Assembly (NCBI RefSeq): GCF_020404745.1
Contig: NZ_JAIZAP010000006.1
Span: 1-64,000, forward strand
DNA length: 64,000 nt
Direction of reading: 5' to 3'
From: Aquibacillus saliphilus
GTDB lineage: Bacteria; Bacillota; Bacilli; Bacillales; Amphibacillaceae
The notes under the pieces were generated by a model that was given only the letters and a program-made list of their open reading frames with translations, ran no database searches and had not been told where the DNA came from. Below are positions 46,104 through 55,275 of the stretch, piece after piece. The first letter of the stretch is position 1. Every line of letters starts with the position of its first letter. The position numbers and the translations under genes were made by a program.

Positions 46104-47723
46104 TTACACCGTGAATTTATCGCTAAACACACTTGCAGTCATCCCTACCTGCTTTTTGAAGACGGATCCGAAATAGTCTGGATCATTAAAACCAACTAAA
46201 TAGGCGACATCGGACACCTTCAGTCGCTGTTCAGATAGTAAATCCTTTGCTTTTTCTAAACGAAGCTGGACTAGATATTTCTTAAAAGGAACACCAAACT
46301 CTGTTTTGAAAACCTCACTTAAGTAGGAGCGGTTAATGAAATACCGCTTTGCTAATCCATCAAGCGATATTTCATTATCATAGTAATTGGTTTGGAGATA
46401 TTCTTGAATTTCCTGTAAAATTTGCTTAGATTCCTTTTTCGATTGACCAGTTTCAGGATTCCCAGATACCTGACTAAAGACAGAAATTAACCCTACTCTA
46501 AGATCATCTTTATATTTTAACAAAAACTCACTCAAAGTTAGCGACGACTCTCCCAAAGGCTGTGTTTGGCAATAATTCTCAAAGACCTTAAACATTGCTG
46601 AAGACAGGGCAATGGAACCAACTGTGGTCTCTCCCGCTCCGTGGTATAGCTTCGAAAAGTGGTTTTGAACAAATTCCGCACTCATTTTCGCATCACCCAG
46701 CTCAAGTAAATGCTCCAAATGCTTTTCTTCTTCAACGGACCAAACATCCCCTAATAATGATTGATCTTTTGAACGAAAGATATCATCTACAAAAAGCAAT
46801 TCGCTATCCTTTTTTGACTCCTGAAATACGGATGACACTTTTTCATAGCTTGAATACAGCTCGGTTAGATTAGAAAACAATTCACTATTAATGAGTTGTA
46901 ACTTAATATTTTGGTAGATTCGGATGTTTTTTATAACAGTATAACTATCTTGTTCATTTTTTTCTCTCGAGGCATTCTGTTCGTTTATTCCGATTATGCT
47001 AATTAATTCATTGTGATTCACTTTACTAGGAAAACTTACAATCTGAGTTGAATGAACTAGGCTTTCTTTAATAAGATTTTCTAAGCCAAAATAAAGTAAA
47101 GATCCCTCAGACGAAAAATAAGATTTCATATCATCAACATTTAAAATATACAAATTCATGATGAGATAGCGGTCATAATTGAACTCGATCCCTAACATCT
47201 TTAGCTTTTTTAATAAATCAGTCGCTTGCTTCTGATCACTATAGAGTAAATCATTCATTAAATTATCCTTTAAAAGGGCGGTACTTCGTTTCAGGAGTTG
47301 ATGATCTTCCACATCACTTTTCACCTTCATTCTCTCCTGGTCAATTCTCCTTTTTACTTCACTGATGGCCTTATATAAATCTTCCTTAATCACAGGTTTC
47401 AACAAATAATCCATTGCACCACATTGTAATGCCTTTTGAACGTATTGAAAATCGGAATATCCACTTAATACGATCACTTTAACCTTTGGATATTCAACTC
47501 TCAAGATTTCCAGAAAAGCCATTCCACCCATTCCAGGCATCTTCATATCTAAAAAGATAAGATCGGGAATATCCTTTTTAAGTTGCTCATAGGCTGCTTC
47601 TGCATTTTTCGCTTCCTCAATCTCAAAGTTACATTGTTCGTATCTTCTTATTTTACCTTTTAAGCTTCTTCGTACGGCAATTTCATCTTCTACAATTAAA
47701 ATCCTTAGCTGTTTAGATTCCAT
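46104..47723 (-). CDS. YesN-type response regulator (receiver plus AraC HTH)
   Basis: A 539-residue regulator: receiver domain (about 1-125) with acidic VEDE, phospho-acceptor Asp in LIFLDMKMPGMGG, and Lys in LLKPV; a long variable middle; and an AraC-type double helix-turn-helix at about 440-535. Start at 47723 chosen from AAGGAG; the frame runs 26 codons up into the kinase gene, which overlaps by 11 bp. It probably activates the importer operon. Confidence 0.93.
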   Translation of the reverse strand: MESKQLRILIVEDEIAVRRSLKGKIRRYEQCNFEIEEAKNAEAAYEQLKKDIPDLIFLDMKMPGMGGMAFLEILRVEYPKVKVIVLSGYSDFQYVQKALQCGAMDYLLKPVIKEDLYKAISEVKRRIDQERMKVKSDVEDHQLLKRSTALLKDNLMNDLLYSDQKQATDLLKKLKMLGIEFNYDRYLIMNLYILNVDDMKSYFSSEGSLLYFGLENLIKESLVHSTQIVSFPSKVNHNELISIIGINEQNASREKNEQDSYTVIKNIRIYQNIKLQLINSELFSNLTELYSSYEKVSSVFQESKKDSELLFVDDIFRSKDQSLLGDVWSVEEEKHLEHLLELGDAKMSAEFVQNHFSKLYHGAGETTVGSIALSSAMFKVFENYCQTQPLGESSLTLSEFLLKYKDDLRVGLISVFSQVSGNPETGQSKKESKQILQEIQEYLQTNYYDNEISLDGLAKRYFINRSYLSEVFKTEFGVPFKKYLVQLRLEKAKDLLSEQRLKVSDVAYLVGFNDPDYFGSVFKKQVGMTASVFSDKFTV

Positions 47724-49551
47724 TTTGATTACTCCTTCTGTCCGTAGTTGAAGCTGGGAATTCGATTTTGATGGTGGTACCCATGTCTTTTTCACTCTCA
47801 ATCACGAAAGAAAGCTGCTCTTCATATAGCAAAGACAATCTTGAATAAACATTTTTTAATCCCAAGTGATTAGAGCTAGTTGTTAGCGAAAAGCGCTTGT
47901 CAGCATCTATTGTAAACTGCCGGAAGTATGTTAGTTTGTTTTCATCAAAACCAACACCATTATCCGCTACCTCCATATAGATACGGTCGCCTAGCTTCTT
48001 CACTTTGAGTCTGATTTGCCCTTTTCCAATTTTCATTTCAATCCCATGTTTTACTGAATTCTCAATTAAAGGCTGAATAATCATTTTCATGATTAAATAG
48101 GACTCTGCTTCTTTATCTACCTCCATATCAATCGAAAGCTCATCCTCAAATCGACTTTTTAAAATGAAGAAATAATGCTTGATATGGTCGATTTCTTGTT
48201 GAATGGTCACAAGCTCACTATCATGGCTTAAGTTGTAACGTAGTAACCGACTTAAGGATTCAGTAATGTCAGATATTTTATAAATTCCTTCCTCATCTGC
48301 AATTCCACTTATCACCTCTAGTGTGTTATAGAAGAAGTGGGGATTGATTTGCATAATCAACGCCTTTAGTTCGGCATCTTTTTTGTGAATCTCTGTTTGG
48401 TATTGGATTGATACTAAATCATCAATTGTTTTAACCATCGTTTGGAAACGATTTCCTAATTGTGTTAACTCAATATTGGTCTTGGGAATATCAATCTCTG
48501 GTTTAAAATTACCTTTTTCAACTCTGCTCATCTGTCGCATTAATGCCTTCAGAGGATTGGTCAAATAACTCGATAATAAATAGGAGAGAATGGATATTAA
48601 TAAGACTAAAACCAATACACTATAAAACGCGATTTTGCCTAATGAATTAATATCTTTTGTTAAAACATCAAGCGGCATCGATCCCACAATCGTAAAGTTT
48701 TCGTTTGTTAGCTTGTTATAAGACATAATGATTTCTTCACCATCAACGTTTTCTTCGATAAACGTATCCGCACTAAGCCGATCTAAATGGTCAAGTAGCT
48801 TTTGATCGGCAAGTTGACCAATTAATGTATAGTTCGAATGATAAAGTAATGTTCCATTTTCTTTAATAATTTGTAGCTCTCCACCAAGACGGTTCTCAAT
48901 TTGTTTGAAATTATTTGTGAATGCGTATAACTCCTTATCAAAACTTAAATACCCAATCTTGACATTATCCTTGGGACTCATAATTGCCCTGGATGCAGTA
49001 AAGCTATAGACGCCATTGGTTTCAAGTGGATGGATATCAAAAAGCAACTCATCCTGATAATTATGCTTAATTATTTGTTGCCACGTCTCTTCCTGGTGGG
49101 AATCATATTCATATACCTTATTATTAGTTGTATTTGTTGAAAACCCTACAATTTTTCCGTAATTATCATAAGCACGAATACTAATAAAATCATCTCGATT
49201 AAATGTATCAAACAGATGCTTATTTTCAGTTAACCAAAATTCAGAACGGTACTCATCACCACGAAGAAGATTAAGATTATAAGAATCTGTATCGAGAATG
49301 ATTGATGTATATATCGATATTTCTTTGCTCGTTCCTTCCAAAAAAGCGTTAATATTCTTACTTACAGCCTCCATCAATGAATTATAATTCTCAAGTGCGT
49401 CCTTTTTCATCGCTGAAATAGACACCTCATAGAATACATAGCCCATCGCAATAAAAGGAATAATTACAATCAATAGATAGGTAACCAGAAGCTGATACTG
49501 TAACGTCTTTTGGTGAAAGTACTTGTGTATTAACCTACGAATATAATTCAT
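47713..49551 (-). CDS. YesM-type sensor histidine kinase
   Basis: A 612-residue kinase: transmembrane helix near 20-40, extracellular Cache-like sensor region to about 305, second helix, HAMP (LTNPLKALMRQMSRVEKG), His_kinase domain with the phospho-accepting His in QINPHFFYNTLEVI and HATPase motifs DNGVGFDENK and GLKNVYSRL. The ATG at 49551 follows GGAGAAAG. Together with the response regulator and the anchored binding protein it forms a probable three-part sugar-sensing system. Confidence 0.93.
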   Translation of the reverse strand: MNYIRRLIHKYFHQKTLQYQLLVTYLLIVIIPFIAMGYVFYEVSISAMKKDALENYNSLMEAVSKNINAFLEGTSKEISIYTSIILDTDSYNLNLLRGDEYRSEFWLTENKHLFDTFNRDDFISIRAYDNYGKIVGFSTNTTNNKVYEYDSHQEETWQQIIKHNYQDELLFDIHPLETNGVYSFTASRAIMSPKDNVKIGYLSFDKELYAFTNNFKQIENRLGGELQIIKENGTLLYHSNYTLIGQLADQKLLDHLDRLSADTFIEENVDGEEIIMSYNKLTNENFTIVGSMPLDVLTKDINSLGKIAFYSVLVLVLLISILSYLLSSYLTNPLKALMRQMSRVEKGNFKPEIDIPKTNIELTQLGNRFQTMVKTIDDLVSIQYQTEIHKKDAELKALIMQINPHFFYNTLEVISGIADEEGIYKISDITESLSRLLRYNLSHDSELVTIQQEIDHIKHYFFILKSRFEDELSIDMEVDKEAESYLIMKMIIQPLIENSVKHGIEMKIGKGQIRLKVKKLGDRIYMEVADNGVGFDENKLTYFRQFTIDADKRFSLTTSSNHLGLKNVYSRLSLLYEEQLSFVIESEKDMGTTIKIEFPASTTDRRSNQNGI

Positions 49552-49782
49552 GAGACTTTCTCCAATATCATTTAGATTAGTAGATTTTATAATAGTGGAG
49601 ATTGAAAACGATGTCAATAAAGGGTGAAGCAAGGAATGCTAGTCTATTACGCAAACATTTTTGCTACTTTAGTATCGGTATGACGTCCTGAATCGATAAG
49701 TATTTATACTGCAATTTGTCACTTAAAATGGAATAGTTCAACAGTAAAATTCCCCACTAGCCGGGACCTAGCAAAAAAGAGA

Positions 49783-49820
49783 GCCGCCCCATATTAAATA
49801 GCAACTCTCTTCCTTTTTAA
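49783..49820 (-). terminator. Terminator after manA
   Basis: Minus strand: AGAGAGTTGC, a loop of about 14 nt, a near complement GCGGCTCTCT and a TTTTTT tail. Ends the manR-manP-manA transcript. Confidence 0.8.
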
Positions 49821-49828
49821 AATTTGCA

Positions 49829-50787
49829 TTACACATGTGAAACAATAAACTCTGCATCGCCAGACAAGTCATAGTCACTTAACCCATGAGGTAAAATAAA
49901 ATGACTGCCTTTTTCAACTTCAAACGTCTTTCCATCTACAGTCAATGTTGCTTCTCCATCGATCACACTAACTGTAAGAAATCCTGATTCAGTTTAAGTT
50001 CTGATGCTTGCCCAAAAAGATGCCAATGGTAAACAGTGAAATACTTCTCCTCGACTAACTTCTTCACAGTCAATTGATGAACTGTAGATACACTTTGCTC
50101 TTTATCTGCATCTTGGTGTGGAACCTCTGTGACTTCTATTGCTCGGTCTAAGTGTAATTCACGTTTGTTTCCTACTGAATCGGTACGATCATAATCATAC
50201 ACGCGATAAGTAATATCTGAACTTTGTTGCGTTTCTAGTATGACAATGCCCTTTCCGATGGCATGGATGGTGCCACTTGGAACATAAACAAAATCACCAG
50301 CTGTGACTTTCACTCGACGTAAGAACGTATCCCAATTTTGATTTTCCACCATTGCTGTTAGCTCGTCCTTTGTTTTGGCATGGTGGCCAATCACTAGCTC
50401 CGCTCCTGGTTCCGCACTTAATACATACCAACACTCTGTCTTACCATAGGGTACACCTTCTACCTCACAAGCATAGGTATCATTCGGATGAACCTGAACC
50501 GACAAATCGTCATTTGCATCCAAAATCTTCACTAACAAAGGATACTCCTCATGATTATCTTTACTTTTGTTGAATAACTCTCCATGATCATTCCAAGCAT
50601 CAGCTAGTGTTTTTCCTGCCAAGGGGCCATTTTTTATGACACTAGGACCGTTAGGGTGCGCAGAGATTACCCACGCTTCCCCTGTTTGGTCATTCGGAAT
50701 GGTATAATTAAATTCTGTATGAAGCTTCTTTCCTCCCCAAATTCGCTCCTGGAATTTAGGTTGTAAAAAGATTGGCTCTTTGTACAT
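49829..50787 (-). pseudogene. Mannose-6-phosphate isomerase, frameshifted near the 3' end
   Basis: Class I phosphomannose isomerase, interconverting mannose-6-phosphate and fructose-6-phosphate. Zinc-ligand motifs are intact (VQVHPNDTYA, GKTECWYVL, VPSGTIHAIGKG). The frame ends early at 49963 after QDFLQLV, but the next frame continues with the normal C-terminus (FLTVSVIDGEATLTV ... IVSHV) to a stop at 49829. The shift lies near 49980-49985, where a run of Ts appears one base short. Because only the last ~45 residues are affected, the enzyme could remain partly active, or the shift may be a sequencing error. Confidence 0.85.
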
Positions 50788-50817
50788 AAATTCTCACCTC
50801 CAAAACGACTATTAAAC

Positions 50818-52752
50818 TTAATGTACTTCCTCTAAAAGCACAAACGCTTCTTGCTTAGAATTTACTTGAAGCAGTTTCTCCCTAAATTGTTCATCCATTA
50901 GTTTACGTGATAGCATTTGTAAAATTTTCAAGTGTGCATCTCCTGCACTCTCTTCCGGTACGGCAATCATGAAAATAAGCTTTGCATCGGTACCATCAAG
51001 ACTGTTCCAATCTACACCTTCCCGCTTGATTCCGAAGGCTACTGCCGGTCGATTCACGGCATTTGTTTTACCATGTGGAATGGCAATATTCATACCAAGC
51101 CCTGTTGAACTTTGCGCTTCTCGATCTAAAAGTGCCTGCTTATATTTCTCTTTTGAATGTAAGATTCCTGCTTTATCAAATTCTTCTATTAATTCATCGA
51201 TCACATCGTCACGCGTGGAACTAGATAGATTTGTATTAATTAAATTCACATTTGTAATATCTACTAATTTATTAATTTCTTTATTAATAGTTTCCGTAGC
51301 TTCTTCAACAGAAGGATCTACATCACTATTACTATCTTCTACTGTATCGACACTATCCGTAGTAACGTCCTTTTTCAGAGCATTAACCATAAATGCTGTA
51401 ACTAGGACACCAGCGATAGCTGCAATAAAGAAAATGACAACATTATCCACTGCTCCTAGTACTGCTACAATCGGACCACCGTGTGCTACTTTATCTCCAA
51501 CATTACCTAGCATGGCAATCACAGAACCAACGATGGAACCAGCCACGATACTAGGAATTACTCGAATCGGATCCTGTGCAGCAAATGGAATCGCACCTTC
51601 AGTAATTCCAAATAACCCCATTGTGAATGATGCTTTACCTGCTTCTTTTTCATTATCATGATACTTTTTCTTATTAATTAGTGTTGCAAGACCCATTCCA
51701 ATAGGCGGGATACAGATGGCAACAGCAATTGGCCCCATAATTTCATAGTTTCCTTCTGCAATCATCGCAGAACCGAATAAAAATGCTACTTTATTAAATG
51801 GTCCACCCATATCAATAGCAATCATCGCACCTAAGATAGCTGCTAGTAAAATAGAACTTGCTCCTTGCATACCTGCAAGCATCGATGTTAATCCTTCGAA
51901 AACTTGTGCAACTGGTGCACCAATAACAAAGATAAATAATAACCCTACAATCACTGATGAAATAATTGGAATAAAGATAATCGGCATCACCGGCTGAATC
52001 GCTTTCGGTACTTTGATTTTCTTAATTCCAAGTGCAATATAACCCGCTAAGAAACCAGCAATAATTCCCCCGATAAATCCTGCTCCCGCTTCACTTCCAT
52101 AAAAACTACCAGTAGCAGCAATGTAACCACCAATCATACCTGGTACAAGTCCCGGGCGATCGGCAATACTAACAGCAATAAAACCTGCTAATATTGGTAT
52201 CATGAACATAAATGCGGTACCACCAAGACTTTCAATTTGTTTCCAAATCGAATCATCAGGTATCACGATTCCTCCAGGTGTTTGTTGACCACCAAGTGTT
52301 AATGCGAGTGCAATTAGCAATCCCCCAACAACGATAAATGGCACCATGTACGATACACCATTCATTAAATGCTTATAAATTGGATTTTGTTTTTGTTTAC
52401 GTTTTTGCTTTAGTTCATCTGAAGATTTTAGATCACCTTGGAAAACGGATACATCTCCACTCTGAATCTTTTGGATTAATTCCTTTGGCATACGGATCCC
52501 TTCCTGAACCCCTGTAACGATTAGTTTTTTACCTGCAAAACGTTCTTTAGAAACTTCTTTGTCAGCAGCAATAATGATGCCATCAGCCTCTGCAATATCC
52601 TGTTCGGTTAATTCATTTTCCACTCCGATCGAACCCTGTGTTTCTACTTTTATATCAATGCCCAATTCTTTTCCTGCTTTTTGTAAATTTTCAGCAGCCA
52701 TGTACGTATGAGCAATTCCAACTGGACAAGCTGTTACAGCTAATATTTTCAT
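50818..52752 (-). CDS. Mannose-type PTS EIIBCA (ManP)
   Basis: A 644-residue permease of the fructose PTS family that imports and phosphorylates mannose (or fructose). Domain order: EIIB (phospho-Cys9 in VTACPVGIAHTYMAAE), EIIC with about eight helices (115-460) and EIIA (phospho-His560 in NIAIPHGKTNAV). Order B-C-A, the length and position between a ManR-like regulator and manA match B. subtilis ManP (about 650 residues). Confidence 0.92.
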   Translation of the reverse strand: MKILAVTACPVGIAHTYMAAENLQKAGKELGIDIKVETQGSIGVENELTEQDIAEADGIIIAADKEVSKERFAGKKLIVTGVQEGIRMPKELIQKIQSGDVSVFQGDLKSSDELKQKRKQKQNPIYKHLMNGVSYMVPFIVVGGLLIALALTLGGQQTPGGIVIPDDSIWKQIESLGGTAFMFMIPILAGFIAVSIADRPGLVPGMIGGYIAATGSFYGSEAGAGFIGGIIAGFLAGYIALGIKKIKVPKAIQPVMPIIFIPIISSVIVGLLFIFVIGAPVAQVFEGLTSMLAGMQGASSILLAAILGAMIAIDMGGPFNKVAFLFGSAMIAEGNYEIMGPIAVAICIPPIGMGLATLINKKKYHDNEKEAGKASFTMGLFGITEGAIPFAAQDPIRVIPSIVAGSIVGSVIAMLGNVGDKVAHGGPIVAVLGAVDNVVIFFIAAIAGVLVTAFMVNALKKDVTTDSVDTVEDSNSDVDPSVEEATETINKEINKLVDITNVNLINTNLSSSTRDDVIDELIEEFDKAGILHSKEKYKQALLDREAQSSTGLGMNIAIPHGKTNAVNRPAVAFGIKREGVDWNSLDGTDAKLIFMIAVPEESAGDAHLKILQMLSRKLMDEQFREKLLQVNSKQEAFVLLEEVH

Positions 52753-52865
52753 GTGGTTCCCTCCTAAAACGATTCTTTTTAATTGTTATATTTATTATAT
52801 CTGCAAGATTGCCCTCCATTGATTCTAATTTTTACCGCAACATGTGGTAAAAATTAATTAATAAA

Positions 52866-52908
52866 AAAGAGTAGGAATGATGGTTTTATCCACATTCTCT
52901 ACTCTTTG
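52866..52908 (-). terminator. Intrinsic terminator at the manR stop
   Basis: Minus strand: AAAGAGTAGAGAATG and its near-complement CATTCCTACTCTTTT, with a T tail. It lies between manR and manP, so read-through or a separate promoter is needed for manP. Confidence 0.8.
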
Positions 52909-54821
52909 CTGTTTATATTATTCAAAAATCCCTCAACACTCCTGGCTCCGATTAAAGCATTCAGATGTGCTGGATCCTCACTTATTGCCGCAATCTCCGC
53001 GACAGCACCACGGTTTAATTTACGATCTTGATTGGCGATTGCTAGCATGAATACCACCGATACAAGTTCAGAACCCCATTCGATCGGCTTATCCAGAACC
53101 GCAACAGCTATCGCTGACTGATAAACCATCTCTGGATTACCATGGGGAATGGCAACTCCTCCACCAATCGAGGTAGCAGACTTTCTCTCTCTAACTAATG
53201 CATTGTGTGTAAAAGTCTCGTTTACCAATCCTTTTTGAAAAAGCACATCCCCGAGACTTTCCACCACTTTAAACGGATGGGATTCCTCTAATTGAAGATA
53301 AACCATATCACCACGAACTAATTTTGTGAGCCGCCCACTTACATCGTTATCTTTTTCCTTATCATCCAATTCCACCACAAATTGGCTGAGCTTTTCTTTA
53401 TCGCTCTCTTCTAATAAAGGTGAAATGACGACTTGTGGAACATTGTTCTGATTAATTGGCACGGTGGTAATGATGAAATCTACTTCCTCATGTCGCAAAG
53501 ACTCTGCGACTTCCTTTTTACTAATACAACCTACTATTTTAATATTTTGGTAGTGATGCTTTAATTTCGCTTCCAAGAGGTGAGAGATACCTACGCCCAA
53601 ATGACACACAATCAGTGCTTGCTTCTTTTTCTCTCTAATTCCTTCAAGTCTTTCTATCGAAGCTTGGAAATGAAGAACCAAATAGGCTGCCTCATCTTCT
53701 GGAATATCTAAATGATACTTTTCGTTAATCTCATTTAGTGAGAGCATGACCATGTTAAACATATAGGGATACATTCTCTTTATCTCTGATAGAAGAGGGT
53801 TGGTAAGCGGAAAACCGTACTTAATCCGGTTTATTACGGAGTAAATATGAACGGCGAGTCCTTTGATTAAAACCGTATCCATTTCAAAAGTGAACAGTGT
53901 CAACTTATCTATTTTCAGAGTTAAATCCGTAATCACATTCATTAAGTACTCATCAGAAAGGAAGACATCCAGCGATTCATCTTCTCTTTTTTTACCGCTG
54001 ATCAAATGCCAGGTGAAGTAGATTCGCTCTTCTTCTGGGAAACTAATACGGAAGACAGATTCTAATTTATTAGAAAATGACAACGCATGTTCATATTCTT
54101 TATAGCGATAGATGGATTCACTTTCTTCCTCCGGTATAAAGACAGGTGATTTCTGTCTTGTTCGTTTCACCATAATAAGTGCATGGATAAGGAGACTTTC
54201 CATTGCGCCATCTGTAAACGACATGTCATATTGTTGCTGTAAATCAAGTAAAGCCCTTTGAACAGTAGATACCTCATATGGTAAAAATAAATCTAAAACA
54301 TAGTTTTTTTCTTGATCAGTAGATAACAGTTCTGACAAGTGAGCTAACGCGCTCCGTTTATTAAGCTCCATTCCTTCAATCGTATTTCCAATCCGTGGTT
54401 TGGAAACTAGTTCAAGACCGTACTTCTCTACCCATTTTTCTATCCGGTCTAGATCCTTTTTAATTAGTCCGATAGGAACATAATAACGATTTACTAATTC
54501 CTTTATAGTTATTGATTTATCGCTTATCAATAGCTGATAAGCAATTTCCACAAAACGGTCTTCTGTTGATTTCATCTCATTAGAAAATAGCGATTGAAAA
54601 ATACGAGAACGGTCTAATTCGTCAATTTTAAGTGAAATTCCGATACCAGGTTTCCGAACAAGTTGGGCACTAGGGTATGCAGTCAAAATCTCTTCCATTT
54701 GATTCAAATCATTTCGAACCGTTTTTTCCGAGCACTTCAGTTGATTGCATAAATCACTAATGTTTGTGCTTTCTTTCTGCCGTAATAAAATTTTCAGCAA
54801 TTCCTTCTGCCTATGATTCAT
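52899..54821 (-). CDS. ManR-like PRD transcriptional activator with EIIB and EIIA domains
   Basis: A 640-residue PTS-controlled regulator: N-terminal helix-turn-helix domains (about 1-150), two PRDs (about 180-400), an EIIB-like domain (VCHLGVGISHLL) and a C-terminal EIIA of the fructose/mannitol type with His560 (GGGVAIPHGNPEM). Activity should be set by phosphorylation from the general PTS and from ManP. The ATG at 54821 has AGTGGGTG upstream; a GTG four codons earlier is an alternative. Confidence 0.9.
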   Translation of the reverse strand: MNHRQKELLKILLRQKESTNISDLCNQLKCSEKTVRNDLNQMEEILTAYPSAQLVRKPGIGISLKIDELDRSRIFQSLFSNEMKSTEDRFVEIAYQLLISDKSITIKELVNRYYVPIGLIKKDLDRIEKWVEKYGLELVSKPRIGNTIEGMELNKRSALAHLSELLSTDQEKNYVLDLFLPYEVSTVQRALLDLQQQYDMSFTDGAMESLLIHALIMVKRTRQKSPVFIPEEESESIYRYKEYEHALSFSNKLESVFRISFPEEERIYFTWHLISGKKREDESLDVFLSDEYLMNVITDLTLKIDKLTLFTFEMDTVLIKGLAVHIYSVINRIKYGFPLTNPLLSEIKRMYPYMFNMVMLSLNEINEKYHLDIPEDEAAYLVLHFQASIERLEGIREKKKQALIVCHLGVGISHLLEAKLKHHYQNIKIVGCISKKEVAESLRHEEVDFIITTVPINQNNVPQVVISPLLEESDKEKLSQFVVELDDKEKDNDVSGRLTKLVRGDMVYLQLEESHPFKVVESLGDVLFQKGLVNETFTHNALVRERKSATSIGGGVAIPHGNPEMVYQSAIAVAVLDKPIEWGSELVSVVFMLAIANQDRKLNRGAVAEIAAISEDPAHLNALIGARSVEGFLNNINSKE

Positions 54822-54833
54822 TTTTGCACCCAC

Positions 54834-55230
54834 TTAAATTATTCATTCCGCTCTTGATAATTCACTAATTAGTTTACCACCTTAGGCTATGAAAGAGAAA
54901 CTGAACATAAGATTAGGAAAATAATACTTTTAACAAAGGCTTAGACGGGATTTTATTAGCTAAGTGAATATGTCCGCGGTGACATCCTCTCCGCTATTAA
55001 AATAGTGAGCTTCCAAAGTGAAAGTAAAGGTGATTGCTCGCTAACATGGAGACGAATAGTGTTGATGCTGCCGCGTCAGTTGTTCCTCTTCAGACCCATG
55101 TATCGAACACAATAACCATACCTAGTTCACTAGGCTCCCATATCAGATTTTGCTCAGGTACTATCCCTACTCCAGTGCACAATTTTATTTTATGTTGTCC
55201 ACAATTTTTGTACTAATCGGACATTCTTAA
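54834..55230. other. Intergenic region, possible decayed transposon end
   Basis: No functional gene. The minus strand between about 55190 and 55010 gives a broken frame (CTGVGIVPEQNLIWEPSELG then a stop) and around 54975-55000 a GCGGAGAGGATGTCAC motif; both look like the decayed 3' part of an IS200/IS605-type element, but the match is from memory and weak. Confidence 0.3.
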
Positions 55231-55244
55231 TGAAAGCGCTTAAT
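55231..55244 (+). promoter_or_regulatory. Candidate cre (CcpA) site
   Basis: TGAAAGCGCTTAAT fits the catabolite-response element except for the last two bases. It sits about 30 bp before the start of the PRD regulator gene, suggesting glucose repression of the following PTS operon. Confidence 0.45.
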
Positions 55245-55275
55245 AATATATTAATTACAGGAGGGATCCCTACCT

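Noticed and set aside
45885-46199. Plus-strand 104-residue ORF
   Set aside because: It overlaps the end of the response regulator gene and the nested-hairpin terminator, and has no recognisable product.
51050-51661. 230-residue plus-strand ORF opposite manP
   Set aside because: It is the antisense shadow of the EIIC/EIIA coding region of manP.
55034-55216. 60-residue plus-strand ORF before the PRD regulator
   Set aside because: No ribosome binding site or recognisable sequence; the region looks like decayed DNA, possibly an old transposon on the other strand.
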